Below are positions 25,988 through 33,713 of a DNA stretch of 59,368 nucleotides, one piece after another. Origin of the DNA: JBBTCJ01 sp038043285 (GTDB lineage: Bacteria > Planctomycetota > Phycisphaerae > UBA1845). Under the pieces are notes generated by a model that did no database searches, was not told the DNA's origin, and was given only the letters and a program-made list of their open reading frames with translations. Position 1 is the first letter of the stretch; every line of letters starts with the position of its first letter. The stretch lies in the NCBI GenBank assembly GCA_038043285.1, contig JBBTCJ010000078.1, positions 1 through 59,368 of the forward strand, written 5' to 3'. Made by a program: the position numbers and the translations under genes.

Positions 25988-28960
25988 ATGAAGAAGGCAG
26001 GCAGTACTTGTACCTGGCGTCCAGTGATGGGCGCCCTTGTGGTCGGCGCGCTGGCGTTTGCCGTTGGCGCGCAGGGCGGACCGCGCGTGACCGACGACGG
26101 CGCCGCCCGCACGAAGCAGAGGACGAAATCAGAGACGGCTCGGCTGGTCACCGGGTCGGCGGAGAACCTCAATGTCGTAGCCGGTTCAGGCGCAGGGACG
26201 ATGGAAATGAAGTTGACGCCCGTCGCCTCGCACCCCGGTGGTCCGTATCCGACCGGCGGGGCGTACGGCGCCGGCGACATTTCCGGACAGGTTTTGACCG
26301 TGACAGGAGGCGGATTCCCCTCGTTCTGGAACGTCCAGATGCGAAATTGGGCTCCGTCGGGACAGCGCCTTCGTTCGTGGCAAGGGCGTATCGACGCCAT
26401 GAGCTACATGAGCGGTACGGGCACCCCGTTGACGATGAACACGACGACCGTCGGCGCCAATAACGCGGCGTGCGTCATTGCGATGGGCGAGGGTGGGGCC
26501 AAGGCTTCCGGTGGGTTCTGCAACGCCGGCTGGGTGAACACCACCCGTTCGGACGGCGTGTTCAAGGACCAGGCTGATCCATCCGGTTGCGGCCTTGGTG
26601 CTTGGGACGTTGGTTTGGCTAGCCCGGTTGGCCCGTTGTTCTTTGCAACGACCAACCCCGGCGATCCGGCCATCGGCGACATCTGCGCTCAGGTGGACAA
26701 TGGTCTGTTGTACTACGGCGGTACGCTTTCGATGAGCGTTCCGGGCGGAGCGAAGGGTACCTATACGCTGACGTTCGTGGACGAAGAAACGTTCGCGGCG
26801 GACGATACCCAGCCGGTCGCCCTACCCATAGGCATCCTGGATGAGGTTGCCGGCGTGCTGGTGATCCAAACCGGCTCGTGCTGCTATGACCTCGGAACGG
26901 AGAGCTGCACCAACGATCTGACGCTGGCCGAGTGCAACGACCTGCCGACTTCGAACACCCACGTGTTCCGTCCGGGCGAGGCGTGCGGTCTGCGGCCTTG
27001 TGGTTGCACGGAAGCCTCTCACTGCTTCGAGTCGCCAACCGACGACAAGTGCACCACGGATACCTGCGTGAATTTCGTTTGTAACCGCAGTAACAAGACG
27101 GGCTGGGACACCGCGACGCAGTGCTGCGACGCGGGCTCCGGCGCCATCTGCACGCCGGTCGATCCGAACGTTTGTGCGAATCAGGCTTGCAGCATCCTGC
27201 CGAACCGCGGCGTCTGCGAGACGACCAACGTTCCGGCCGGCGATCCCTGCAAGGGCGAGGGCGATGAGAACCCGTGCACGATGCACGACGAATGCGACGG
27301 GAACGGTGCGGCCAATTCCTGCGCCGGAACCGACGTGAACGGCGCGGCTCTCACGTGCGTGGACGATGCCGATTGCCAGGCGCAGACGGGCCTGACGGCT
27401 CCGACGTGCGTCAGTGGTGTGTGTGATTGCTCGTTGCAGCCGGACCTGACGATCGAAATCACTCCGAGCGGCAAGACGACCGACAACTGCTTCGACGGCG
27501 ATGCCAAGGTCACCGCGACGGTGCACGTGGCTGCGGCGACGGCGGCGGTCAACGGTGGTCAGTTCCTGATCTCCTATGATCCGAGCTGCTTGGACTACAA
27601 CAGCGCCGCGGGCGTCGATCCTTACACCGACGTGGTGTTTGGTCCGATCGTCAACGAGGCTGCGGGAACGGTTTTCGTCGTCGTCGGCACGGGATTCGGC
27701 AACGGCGATGGTCCGGCGGGCAACGCGGACATGCTCTCGCTCAGCTTCAGCAAGAAGGGCGATTGCAACTCGTGCAGCATCTGCTTCGCCAGCAACAATC
27801 CGCAGAACACCTACCTGGCGGACAGCACTGGTCAGCGGATCACGGTCACCCCGATTTGCAGTGACTCGATCCTGGCCAACAGCGACATCGACATCAGCAC
27901 TCCGCCGACGACGAAGGTCAACGCGGATTGCGATCAGCCGACCGCTGTGGTGACGTGGGGACGGCCGACGGCGTCGGATAGCTGCGGCAGCGCGACCGTG
28001 ACCTGCTCGGCCGAGCATCAGTCCGGTCTGGATCTGTCGGGTCTGGCGTACACCGGCGGCGAGTTGCCGATCGGTCTCACCAACTTCTGCTGCACCGCCG
28101 CATCCAGTTACGTTTGCAGCGACGGGTGGACGAAGTGCTGGACGGTTGATGTCAACGACGAGGTGAGCTTAGACGTCGAGATCGGCCTGTCGCCGACCTC
28201 GCAGAGCAAGCCGGCTGACGACCTGACCCGTTGCATCAAGTTCACGCTCTATCCGAACACGATCCAGGAACCGTTCCGGTTCGAGACCGACATCACGTTC
28301 GGTGGGATCTTCGACTTCGTCGGAAAGAGCAAGGATAAGATCAAGGTTCCCAGCGCCGGTCAGTGGGATTGCATCACGGCGTGGGATCAGCGGCACACGT
28401 TGCGCAGCTGCTACCTGTTCGGCGCGGGCGACTGTGCCGGCGGGCGGCTCCATGCCAGCTTCAAGGGCGACCCGGCGTTCGGCGGCAACTGGCTGATCGG
28501 CGGTAACCTGGACGGCTGGAAGAAGAACGTGGACGGTTCTTCGCCGAGCTTGTTCGTCATCGACGTGCTCGACTATGCGACGTTCCTGTCGCAGTGGGGC
28601 GCCGACTACGGCAGCGGCGACACGCCGTGCGGCACGGCGTCGGGTGCGAACGCGGACATCAACGGCGACGGTGTCGTCGACCTCGAAGACTACGCGTTCA
28701 TCAACAACAACTTCCTCACTTCGGCGAAGTTGTGCTGTGGCGTTCAGGGTCTTCCGGCGTCGGATCAGCCGGCGCAGATCGTTCCGATCACCGACATTTC
28801 CGTCCGCGAACTTCGCGAACACGGAATGGGTGACCTGGCGGTCGGCGATCTGAACGGCGACGGTCGGTTGAACGTCGAGGACATGAACCTGTTCATGCAG
28901 GGCGAGCGTCCGGTGGTGAAGGATACTCGTGGTTCTCGCAAGACGTCGGGCACGCGGTAA
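25988..28960 (+). CDS. Secreted cohesin-like and dockerin-containing Cys-rich protein
   Basis: 990 aa. ATG (MKKAG) has GGAGG 8 nt upstream. Signal sequence about 1-35 (WRPVMGALVVGALAFAVGAQ), matching the WRPIAGA region of the 1905-aa protein. Order: an N-terminal beta domain (about 65-295; RSWQGRID, YYGGTLSMSVPGGAKGTY) shared with the 999-aa protein; a GSCC module; Cys-rich linkers; a cohesin-like domain (about 484-634; VNGGQFLISYDPSCLDY, ADMLSLSF); an HYR-like beta domain (about 638-724); and canonical dockerin repeats at the end (NADINGDGVVDLEDYAFINN, GDLNGDGRLNVEDMNLFMQ). It could act as an adaptor that docks neighbours and is itself docked. The cohesin call rests on pattern, not alignment. 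Confidence 0.83.
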   Translation: MKKAGSTCTWRPVMGALVVGALAFAVGAQGGPRVTDDGAARTKQRTKSETARLVTGSAENLNVVAGSGAGTMEMKLTPVASHPGGPYPTGGAYGAGDISGQVLTVTGGGFPSFWNVQMRNWAPSGQRLRSWQGRIDAMSYMSGTGTPLTMNTTTVGANNAACVIAMGEGGAKASGGFCNAGWVNTTRSDGVFKDQADPSGCGLGAWDVGLASPVGPLFFATTNPGDPAIGDICAQVDNGLLYYGGTLSMSVPGGAKGTYTLTFVDEETFAADDTQPVALPIGILDEVAGVLVIQTGSCCYDLGTESCTNDLTLAECNDLPTSNTHVFRPGEACGLRPCGCTEASHCFESPTDDKCTTDTCVNFVCNRSNKTGWDTATQCCDAGSGAICTPVDPNVCANQACSILPNRGVCETTNVPAGDPCKGEGDENPCTMHDECDGNGAANSCAGTDVNGAALTCVDDADCQAQTGLTAPTCVSGVCDCSLQPDLTIEITPSGKTTDNCFDGDAKVTATVHVAAATAAVNGGQFLISYDPSCLDYNSAAGVDPYTDVVFGPIVNEAAGTVFVVVGTGFGNGDGPAGNADMLSLSFSKKGDCNSCSICFASNNPQNTYLADSTGQRITVTPICSDSILANSDIDISTPPTTKVNADCDQPTAVVTWGRPTASDSCGSATVTCSAEHQSGLDLSGLAYTGGELPIGLTNFCCTAASSYVCSDGWTKCWTVDVNDEVSLDVEIGLSPTSQSKPADDLTRCIKFTLYPNTIQEPFRFETDITFGGIFDFVGKSKDKIKVPSAGQWDCITAWDQRHTLRSCYLFGAGDCAGGRLHASFKGDPAFGGNWLIGGNLDGWKKNVDGSSPSLFVIDVLDYATFLSQWGADYGSGDTPCGTASGANADINGDGVVDLEDYAFINNNFLTSAKLCCGVQGLPASDQPAQIVPITDISVRELREHGMGDLAVGDLNGDGRLNVEDMNLFMQGERPVVKDTRGSRKTSGTR

Positions 28961-29019
28961 GACTCGTGTTCGGCGAAACCTGAAGGCGGGTGACCGTCTT
29001 TAGGACGCGGTAAACAACG

Positions 29020-29062
29020 GAGCGGCGTAGGTGGAGTGATCCCCTACGCCGCTCTTTGCTTT
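29020..29062 (+). terminator. Intrinsic terminator closing the secreted-protein block
   Basis: GAGCGGCGTAGG (29020-29031) pairs perfectly with CCTACGCCGCTC (29043-29054), followed by TTTGCTTT. It lies 60 nt after the 990-aa gene. Confidence 0.8.
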
Positions 29063-29247
29063 CCCTCTCGTCGTGGAGTGGTCCCCCGGTGCGGCTCCCA
29101 ATCTCTTGGCGAGCGGGCTCCCGACGCGAGCGTTTCCGGCGGTTCCGGCGTTCTCAAGGCGTGCGTCCAATAAACCGACAGATTCGTAGCGCCTGACGCC
29201 GCGGGACGTAAAGGATTCTCCGCGCGCGGGCGACGCCGGCTGCATCC

Positions 29248-30324
29248 ATGAAGGTACTCTTCCTTGGTGAACGCGACGACGGGCTAAGCGTGTCGTCGCA
29301 ACATGCGTTGGCGCTGGCCTCGTCCGGTGTCGGGGTCGGCTTCGCCGACGGTTCCTCCGCGGAGGTGGTGAAGCCCGACGTCGTGCACCTGGTCCATTGC
29401 CCCGATGGAGGAGGCGACATGGTCAGGGCGGTGGCACGACATCGCCTCGGTGGCGTGCCGGTCGTTCGGTGCTGGACGGGGCGGGACGTTCTCTGGACCC
29501 GGTACCACGCTCCGTCGGCGGATGCGGCGCGGACGCTGGTGAGACTCGGCGTTCGTCAGTTCTGCCGGACGCCCGCGCAGGTCGAGGTGCTGCGGGGGTT
29601 GGAAGTTCCGGCGGAAGTGGGTCCGATCGTCAGTCCAAACCTAACCAGCGCCAGCGAACCGGAGCCGCTTCCGGCGACGTTCACGGTTCTGGTCCATCTG
29701 CCGGTCGGTCGTCGAAGCTTTCACGGCGGGGCGCTGATCGACGCTTTGATTGGGCGATTCCCGGCCTTCAGGTTCCTGGTTCTGGGCGATGAGGTCACGG
29801 ACTATTCGAGCCGCAAGAACGTGGAGGTTCTTGGACGGCTTGACGACGTTGGTCGGGCCATCCGGCGGACGACGGTCACGGTGTCCGCGCGGTTAGACGG
29901 ATCGCTGTCGCGGTTGGGCCTTGAGTCGCTCTCGCATGGCCGGCACGTGCTTTCAACGTGTCCATGGCCGAACTTCCTTCACGTCCGCAGCGAGGCTGAA
30001 TTCGCCAAGGCGTTGACGATGATGCGGCTGAATCCGTCTTTCAACCTTGAGGGGCGCGAGGCGGTGTGCCGTGAGTACGATCTGCGCGTCGGTGTTCGGG
30101 CGTTGACGCAATTGCTTCAGACATGCATCGACGAAAACCGGGGGGTCGGCAGCCTGGGGCAGCGGTGGTTGGGGGCGGCCTCCACCTGGTGCATCAGCGG
30201 ACTTCTCGGGGAAAAGCGAGTGCCGCGGCCCGATCCGAACACACTTCCTTCGGAGGCGGAGGCGTTTCGGGCGTTGCTGGAAGACGGGCTTGGCGAGCCG
30301 GTGGGCGCGGAGGTAGGCGAATGA
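29248..30324 (+). CDS. GT-B-type glycosyltransferase (divergent)
   Basis: 358 aa. MKVLFLGE opens a Rossmann half. The C-terminal half has a nucleotide-sugar site-like stretch (RFLVLGDEVTDYSS, VLGRLDDV, SARLDGSLSRLGLESLSHG) similar to family-4 glycosyltransferases, but the usual E-x7-E is degraded. It probably transfers a sugar to a glycan or lipid acceptor on the cytosolic side; donor and acceptor unknown. Its stop overlaps the next gene's start as ATGA, so the two are translationally coupled. It begins 185 nt after the terminator, so it is a separate transcript from the secreted-protein block. No clear Shine-Dalgarno. Confidence 0.65.
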   Translation: MKVLFLGERDDGLSVSSQHALALASSGVGVGFADGSSAEVVKPDVVHLVHCPDGGGDMVRAVARHRLGGVPVVRCWTGRDVLWTRYHAPSADAARTLVRLGVRQFCRTPAQVEVLRGLEVPAEVGPIVSPNLTSASEPEPLPATFTVLVHLPVGRRSFHGGALIDALIGRFPAFRFLVLGDEVTDYSSRKNVEVLGRLDDVGRAIRRTTVTVSARLDGSLSRLGLESLSHGRHVLSTCPWPNFLHVRSEAEFAKALTMMRLNPSFNLEGREAVCREYDLRVGVRALTQLLQTCIDENRGVGSLGQRWLGAASTWCISGLLGEKRVPRPDPNTLPSEAEAFRALLEDGLGEPVGAEVGE

Positions 30325-31514
30325 GAGTCCGCCCGAGCAACGGCGCGGCGTGGCGCGTGGTGGTCGTCGGGCCGGACGAGTCCCACGTCGGCGGAATGAG
30401 CAGTGTCGCCCAGCAGACGCTGCGAATTGATCTTGGCGAACGATTTACGAGGACGTACCTTCCGTTCACCCATTCGAACCGTGAGCGGGAGTCCCTGGCG
30501 CTGCGCCTCTTACGCCACGTGGTGCAGAGCGTGCGCGTGTGGCGCGCCGGTCACGGAGGGTCCAACGTCATTGTCCATTTGCACACGTGCAGCGGATTTA
30601 CGTTTTATCGAAGCCTGGCAGACGTGCTGCTTGCCAAGGCGGCGGGGGGGCGGACGATCCTACACGTGCACGGAGCGGCCTTCGACCGTTTCTATGATGA
30701 GTCGGGACGGATCGGGCGATGGATGATTCGCTCCGGGCTGGCAAGCGCCGACCGCGTGGTGGCGCTTTCGGCGGGATGGCGGCGCAAGCTTCTGGCGATG
30801 GCGTCCGGGGCCAACGTGGTGGTGATTGAAAACGCCGTCGCCGAACCATCGGTTGGGAACAGGGCGGAGGCGTCGGGCGTGTGCCGATTTCTGGTGCTGT
30901 CGCGAATGGATGCCTGGAAGGGCATCGACGACGTGCTCGACGCGTGCCTTGAACTGCGTCGTAGGCGGGCGAGGTTTCACCTGACGTTGGCAGGCCCGCC
31001 CGGAACGGCGGGGGGGGCCGCCGAACTGACGGAAAAGATTCAGGCCAGAAATCTCGCGGGGTTCGTGGAGTACGTGGGTACGGTTGTCGGTAAGGAAAAG
31101 GAAGTCTTGCTGCGGCGCGCCGACGTTTTCGTGCTGCCGAGTCACCACGAGGGCATGCCGATTTCCTTGCTGGAGGCGCTCTCGCATGGTCTGGCGGTGG
31201 TGGCGACGACCGTCGGGGCGGTTCCGGAGGTGGTCGATCCTCCGCGCGAGGGATTGCTTGTGCCGCCGCATGAGCCGGCCAGGCTGGCCGACGCCATGGG
31301 AAAATTGCTCGCCGACGAGGCGCTCCGCAGGGCGATGGGAACTCGCGCCCGGGGCGCGGCGGTGACGCGGTTTTCGGAGCGGCGACTGCGGCAGGATCTC
31401 ACGACGTTGTACGACGATTTGACGCGCTCGTCGGAAGCGGAGATGGCTTCGACCGAAGGAAGCGAACCGAATTGGAGAGTCGGGGGTCCGCCGGTCTTCG
31501 GCGTTCAAACCTGA
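30321..31514 (+). CDS. Family-4 glycosyltransferase
   Basis: 397 aa from ATG at 30321 with GGAGG 7 nt upstream; in-frame starts further upstream lie inside the previous gene. GT-B fold: the N-terminal half begins VVVVGPDESHVGGMSSV (acceptor side, glycine loop), then HLHTCSGFTFYRS and HVHGAAFDRF. The C-terminal half has FLVLSRMDAWKGID, then HHEGMPISLLEALSHG (E-x7-E-type motif) and PEVVDPPREGLLVPP. These are typical of retaining GT4 enzymes for surface polysaccharide. It forms a two-gene operon with the preceding glycosyltransferase; together they may build a short exopolysaccharide or glycan. Sugar specificity cannot be read. Confidence 0.9.
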   Translation: MRVRPSNGAAWRVVVVGPDESHVGGMSSVAQQTLRIDLGERFTRTYLPFTHSNRERESLALRLLRHVVQSVRVWRAGHGGSNVIVHLHTCSGFTFYRSLADVLLAKAAGGRTILHVHGAAFDRFYDESGRIGRWMIRSGLASADRVVALSAGWRRKLLAMASGANVVVIENAVAEPSVGNRAEASGVCRFLVLSRMDAWKGIDDVLDACLELRRRRARFHLTLAGPPGTAGGAAELTEKIQARNLAGFVEYVGTVVGKEKEVLLRRADVFVLPSHHEGMPISLLEALSHGLAVVATTVGAVPEVVDPPREGLLVPPHEPARLADAMGKLLADEALRRAMGTRARGAAVTRFSERRLRQDLTTLYDDLTRSSEAEMASTEGSEPNWRVGGPPVFGVQT

Positions 31515-31733
31515 ATATGCCGCTACGGCGCCGTGCCTGTGCGACGGTCTCTACGCAGTGACGATCGCGAGGAATCGACGAACCCGAACGATGAGGTCAC
31601 GAATCATGTCGCGGCCGCTCCCCGATAGGATTGAGGCTTTTGTCGCATTGCTGACGAGCAGCGGCATGGGTTCTCCGCTCGCTGACCGGGGCGGGGGTAC
31701 ATGAGCCAAACCGCGGGGCTGCCTCGCCGTGGG

Positions 31734-32093
31734 TCAACGGCGTGCCGTCGCGGGGACCGGCGTGGGTTCGTCGAGTACTTCCCTGCCGCTGGCGGAGTTG
31801 ATGTGCGCGGCTTGCGGGGCGACCTTGCGATAGCCCAGGTACTGAATGATCTCGAACACCTCGGACCAACTTGGGAAGGGGCGTTCGTTGATGCGTTTGT
31901 ATTCGTCGACGGCCATGATGAATTCAAGGAGTTCGCCGGTGATTTCGCCTTCCTCGGCGGCGCGTCGCACCTCTCCCCGTCGGCGTCCTGGTCCGCGACG
32001 GCGGTCCATGCCGACTCGGCGGTCGGTCTCATCGACCCGTCGATCTGTTTCGAGGATTTCCCTACGATCCGGTCCGTTGTAGTCGTTGGACAT
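31734..32093 (-). CDS. Small hypothetical protein, DRR-rich N-terminus
   Basis: 119 aa, not recognised. The N-terminus is a run of DRR/RR units (GPDRREILETDRRVDETDRR), strongly charged, followed by a predicted helical part (EGEITGELLEFIMAVDEYKR) and a Pro/Trp-containing segment (RPFPSWSEVFEIIQYLGYRK). The sensible non-repetitive second half argues for a real gene. It lies 141 nt downstream of the DUF2007-like gene on the same strand, possibly in one transcript. No signal peptide. Start region has only GGGCAGGGC as a poor ribosome site. Confidence 0.55.
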   Translation of the reverse strand: MSNDYNGPDRREILETDRRVDETDRRVGMDRRRGPGRRRGEVRRAAEEGEITGELLEFIMAVDEYKRINERPFPSWSEVFEIIQYLGYRKVAPQAAHINSASGREVLDEPTPVPATARR

Positions 32094-32234
32094 GCCCTGC
32101 CCATCGGTAGGGGCTGGGTTCGGCTAAACATCGGCCTAGGACCGCCAATCCGTTCGTATGGGGTAGGCCGGAGTTGGTCTTATCGGGCATTCGTTGTCGG
32201 AGGGATCGTGAGACGAAAGAATCGGCGGAGAGGA

Positions 32235-32642
32235 CTATTCGTCCTCCTCCTCGGCCTCGTCTTCCTCCTCGTCTTCGAACTCGTCGGCGTCGTCGGGGAA
32301 GAACTCGTCTTCCTCGTCTTCCTCGTCGTCCCAGTCGTCACCCTCGTCGCTCTCTTCGTCCCAAGCACAACGGGTTTCGGCGGCGAAGCCGGCCAACAGC
32401 TCGCTGGCGCGTTCGTGATCGGCGTCAGGAACCAGCACCGGGGTTCCGATTGTTGTCTTCCGGACGGGGCCGACGGCGTTGATTTCGCCGATTTCAGCCA
32501 GGATGCCGGCCTCGGAGAGGGCGTCGCAGTAGCGGACGGCCTCGTCACGATCGCGGGCAAAAACCACGCGGGTTCTTCCGCTGCCCTGGGCCGCGGGATC
32601 CAGAGGTTCGCAAGCTTCTTCGCTGTTGTTGGTCCAACTCAT
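32235..32642 (-). CDS. DUF2007-like protein with acidic tail
   Basis: 135 aa from the ATG giving MSWTNN; the longer reading adds an unlikely leader. Residues about 20-90 resemble the DUF2007 fold (TRVVFARDRDEAVRYCDAL, then AGILAEIG, GTPVLVPDADHERASELLAGF), a small alpha/beta domain of unknown role. The last 45 residues are almost all Asp/Glu (WDDEEDEEDEFFPDD), an acidic tail that could bind a basic partner or metal ions. A good promoter precedes it (32762-32789). Confidence 0.7.
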   Translation of the reverse strand: MSWTNNSEEACEPLDPAAQGSGRTRVVFARDRDEAVRYCDALSEAGILAEIGEINAVGPVRKTTIGTPVLVPDADHERASELLAGFAAETRCAWDEESDEGDDWDDEEDEEDEFFPDDADEFEDEEEDEAEEEDE

Positions 32643-33095
32643 GGCTATTGCACTCGCCTCAATCTGAACGCACCGGACGCGCCGCGGAGGTCCACCGGCA
32701 CGCCCGAAGCCCTCGCGGAACACCCCGTCCGCGCTGTTCGCCTGATTGCAAAGGCGGGCAGAGTCTAGCCCGCTCCAATCGAACGTCAAGAGAATAATCA
32801 ATGTGATTTACGCAATTCTGAAGACCAGGGGATTCTTGAGGTTTAGGGTCCGTGGGCACTCCCCAATGAGTCCGAAATCCCCTTGCAGGCGGATTGTGAA
32901 CCGTGCTAGGGCGCCTTCCGGAGCAGGGTGACGTGCGTTACCCGATCTTGGCGGTATGATCGGTGTTCGACGAACGGCCAACTACCGCTCGGCGCCGAAG
33001 CTGCGGCGCTTGGGGCAAAGAATGGCTCAAGAATCTCTTCCGGTGTTGACTCAACAGTAACCAGGTGCCACGCATCGAAATTGGGGCCTAGGATT
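32643..33095. other. Divergent intergenic region before the bPH2 gene
   Basis: 453 nt. It contains the minus-strand promoter for the DUF2007-like gene and an A/T-rich patch (about 32785-32830). An in-frame extension of the bPH2 gene runs through part of it, but its composition does not look like protein. No RNA gene was recognised. Confidence 0.45.
32762..32789 (-). promoter_or_regulatory. Predicted promoter for the DUF2007-like gene
   Basis: Minus-strand TTGACG, 16-nt spacer, TAGACT. The leader would be about 113 nt. Confidence 0.45.
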
Positions 33096-33713
33096 ATGGC
33101 GCAACCGCACTCCCAACCACCAAGCCAGGCATCCACGGAAATCGTCGAAACGGGGTCCACGCCGTTTCCCCCGGCGACCGCGTCCGCGGGCGGACCCGTG
33201 GAGACCGCCCCGTCGGCGGAGACCGAGCTTTGGGCCGGGCGGATCACCTGGAAGCACTTTGCCGCGAGGATCGGGTGGTGTGCGGCGGGGAACGTCGCCT
33301 TCGCGGTGATTGTGGTGATGATTGCGAAGCGGACCGACTGGCTCACCGCCGGTCGAGGGTGGTTGATCTTCCTTGGAGCGCTGGCCGTTTCCGGCGGATT
33401 CGTGGGCTTCCGCATCGGGCTGGTGATCTTGTCGGTCCGGTATCGGCTGACATCGCAGAGGCTGTTCATTGAGCGGGGGATCCTCAGCCGGACCACCGAC
33501 CAGACCGAGCTGATCCGCGTGGATGACGTTCGCTTTCATCAATCGCTTTGGGGTCGCATGTTGAACGTTGGAACGGTGACGCTGTTGACCACCGATGCGA
33601 CGGACCGGGAGGTGGTGATCGCGGGAATCGCGAGGCCGCAAGAGATCGTGGAGCTGGTGCGCGCCCGCATGCGGACCCTTCGCGGCAAGACGGTCTACGT
33701 CGAGAACATTTGA
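33096..33713 (+). CDS. bPH2 (bacterial PH-like) membrane protein
   Basis: 205 aa. The first 65 residues are Pro/Ser/Thr-rich and probably disordered. Two transmembrane helices follow (about 70-120; WCAAGNVAFAVIVVMIA and FLGALAVSGGFVGFRIGLVI). The C-terminal bPH2 domain reads YRLTSQRLFIERGILSRTTD, then LIRVDDVRFHQSLWGRML and VTLLTTDATDREV, the family pattern. Role in the family is poorly known; possibly membrane organisation or stress. ATG at 33096 chosen since the upstream in-frame stretch is not protein-like. Its 3' end overlaps the convergent ada gene by 19 nt. Confidence 0.85.
   Translation: MAQPHSQPPSQASTEIVETGSTPFPPATASAGGPVETAPSAETELWAGRITWKHFAARIGWCAAGNVAFAVIVVMIAKRTDWLTAGRGWLIFLGALAVSGGFVGFRIGLVILSVRYRLTSQRLFIERGILSRTTDQTELIRVDDVRFHQSLWGRMLNVGTVTLLTTDATDREVVIAGIARPQEIVELVRARMRTLRGKTVYVENI

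Noticed and set aside
26822..28018. 398-aa open frame opposite the cohesin-like gene
   Set aside because: Antisense of a protein with recognisable domains; no independent evidence.
7236..28960. Classical cellulosome
   Set aside because: No glycoside hydrolase, cellulose-binding module or multi-cohesin scaffoldin was recognised in the block.
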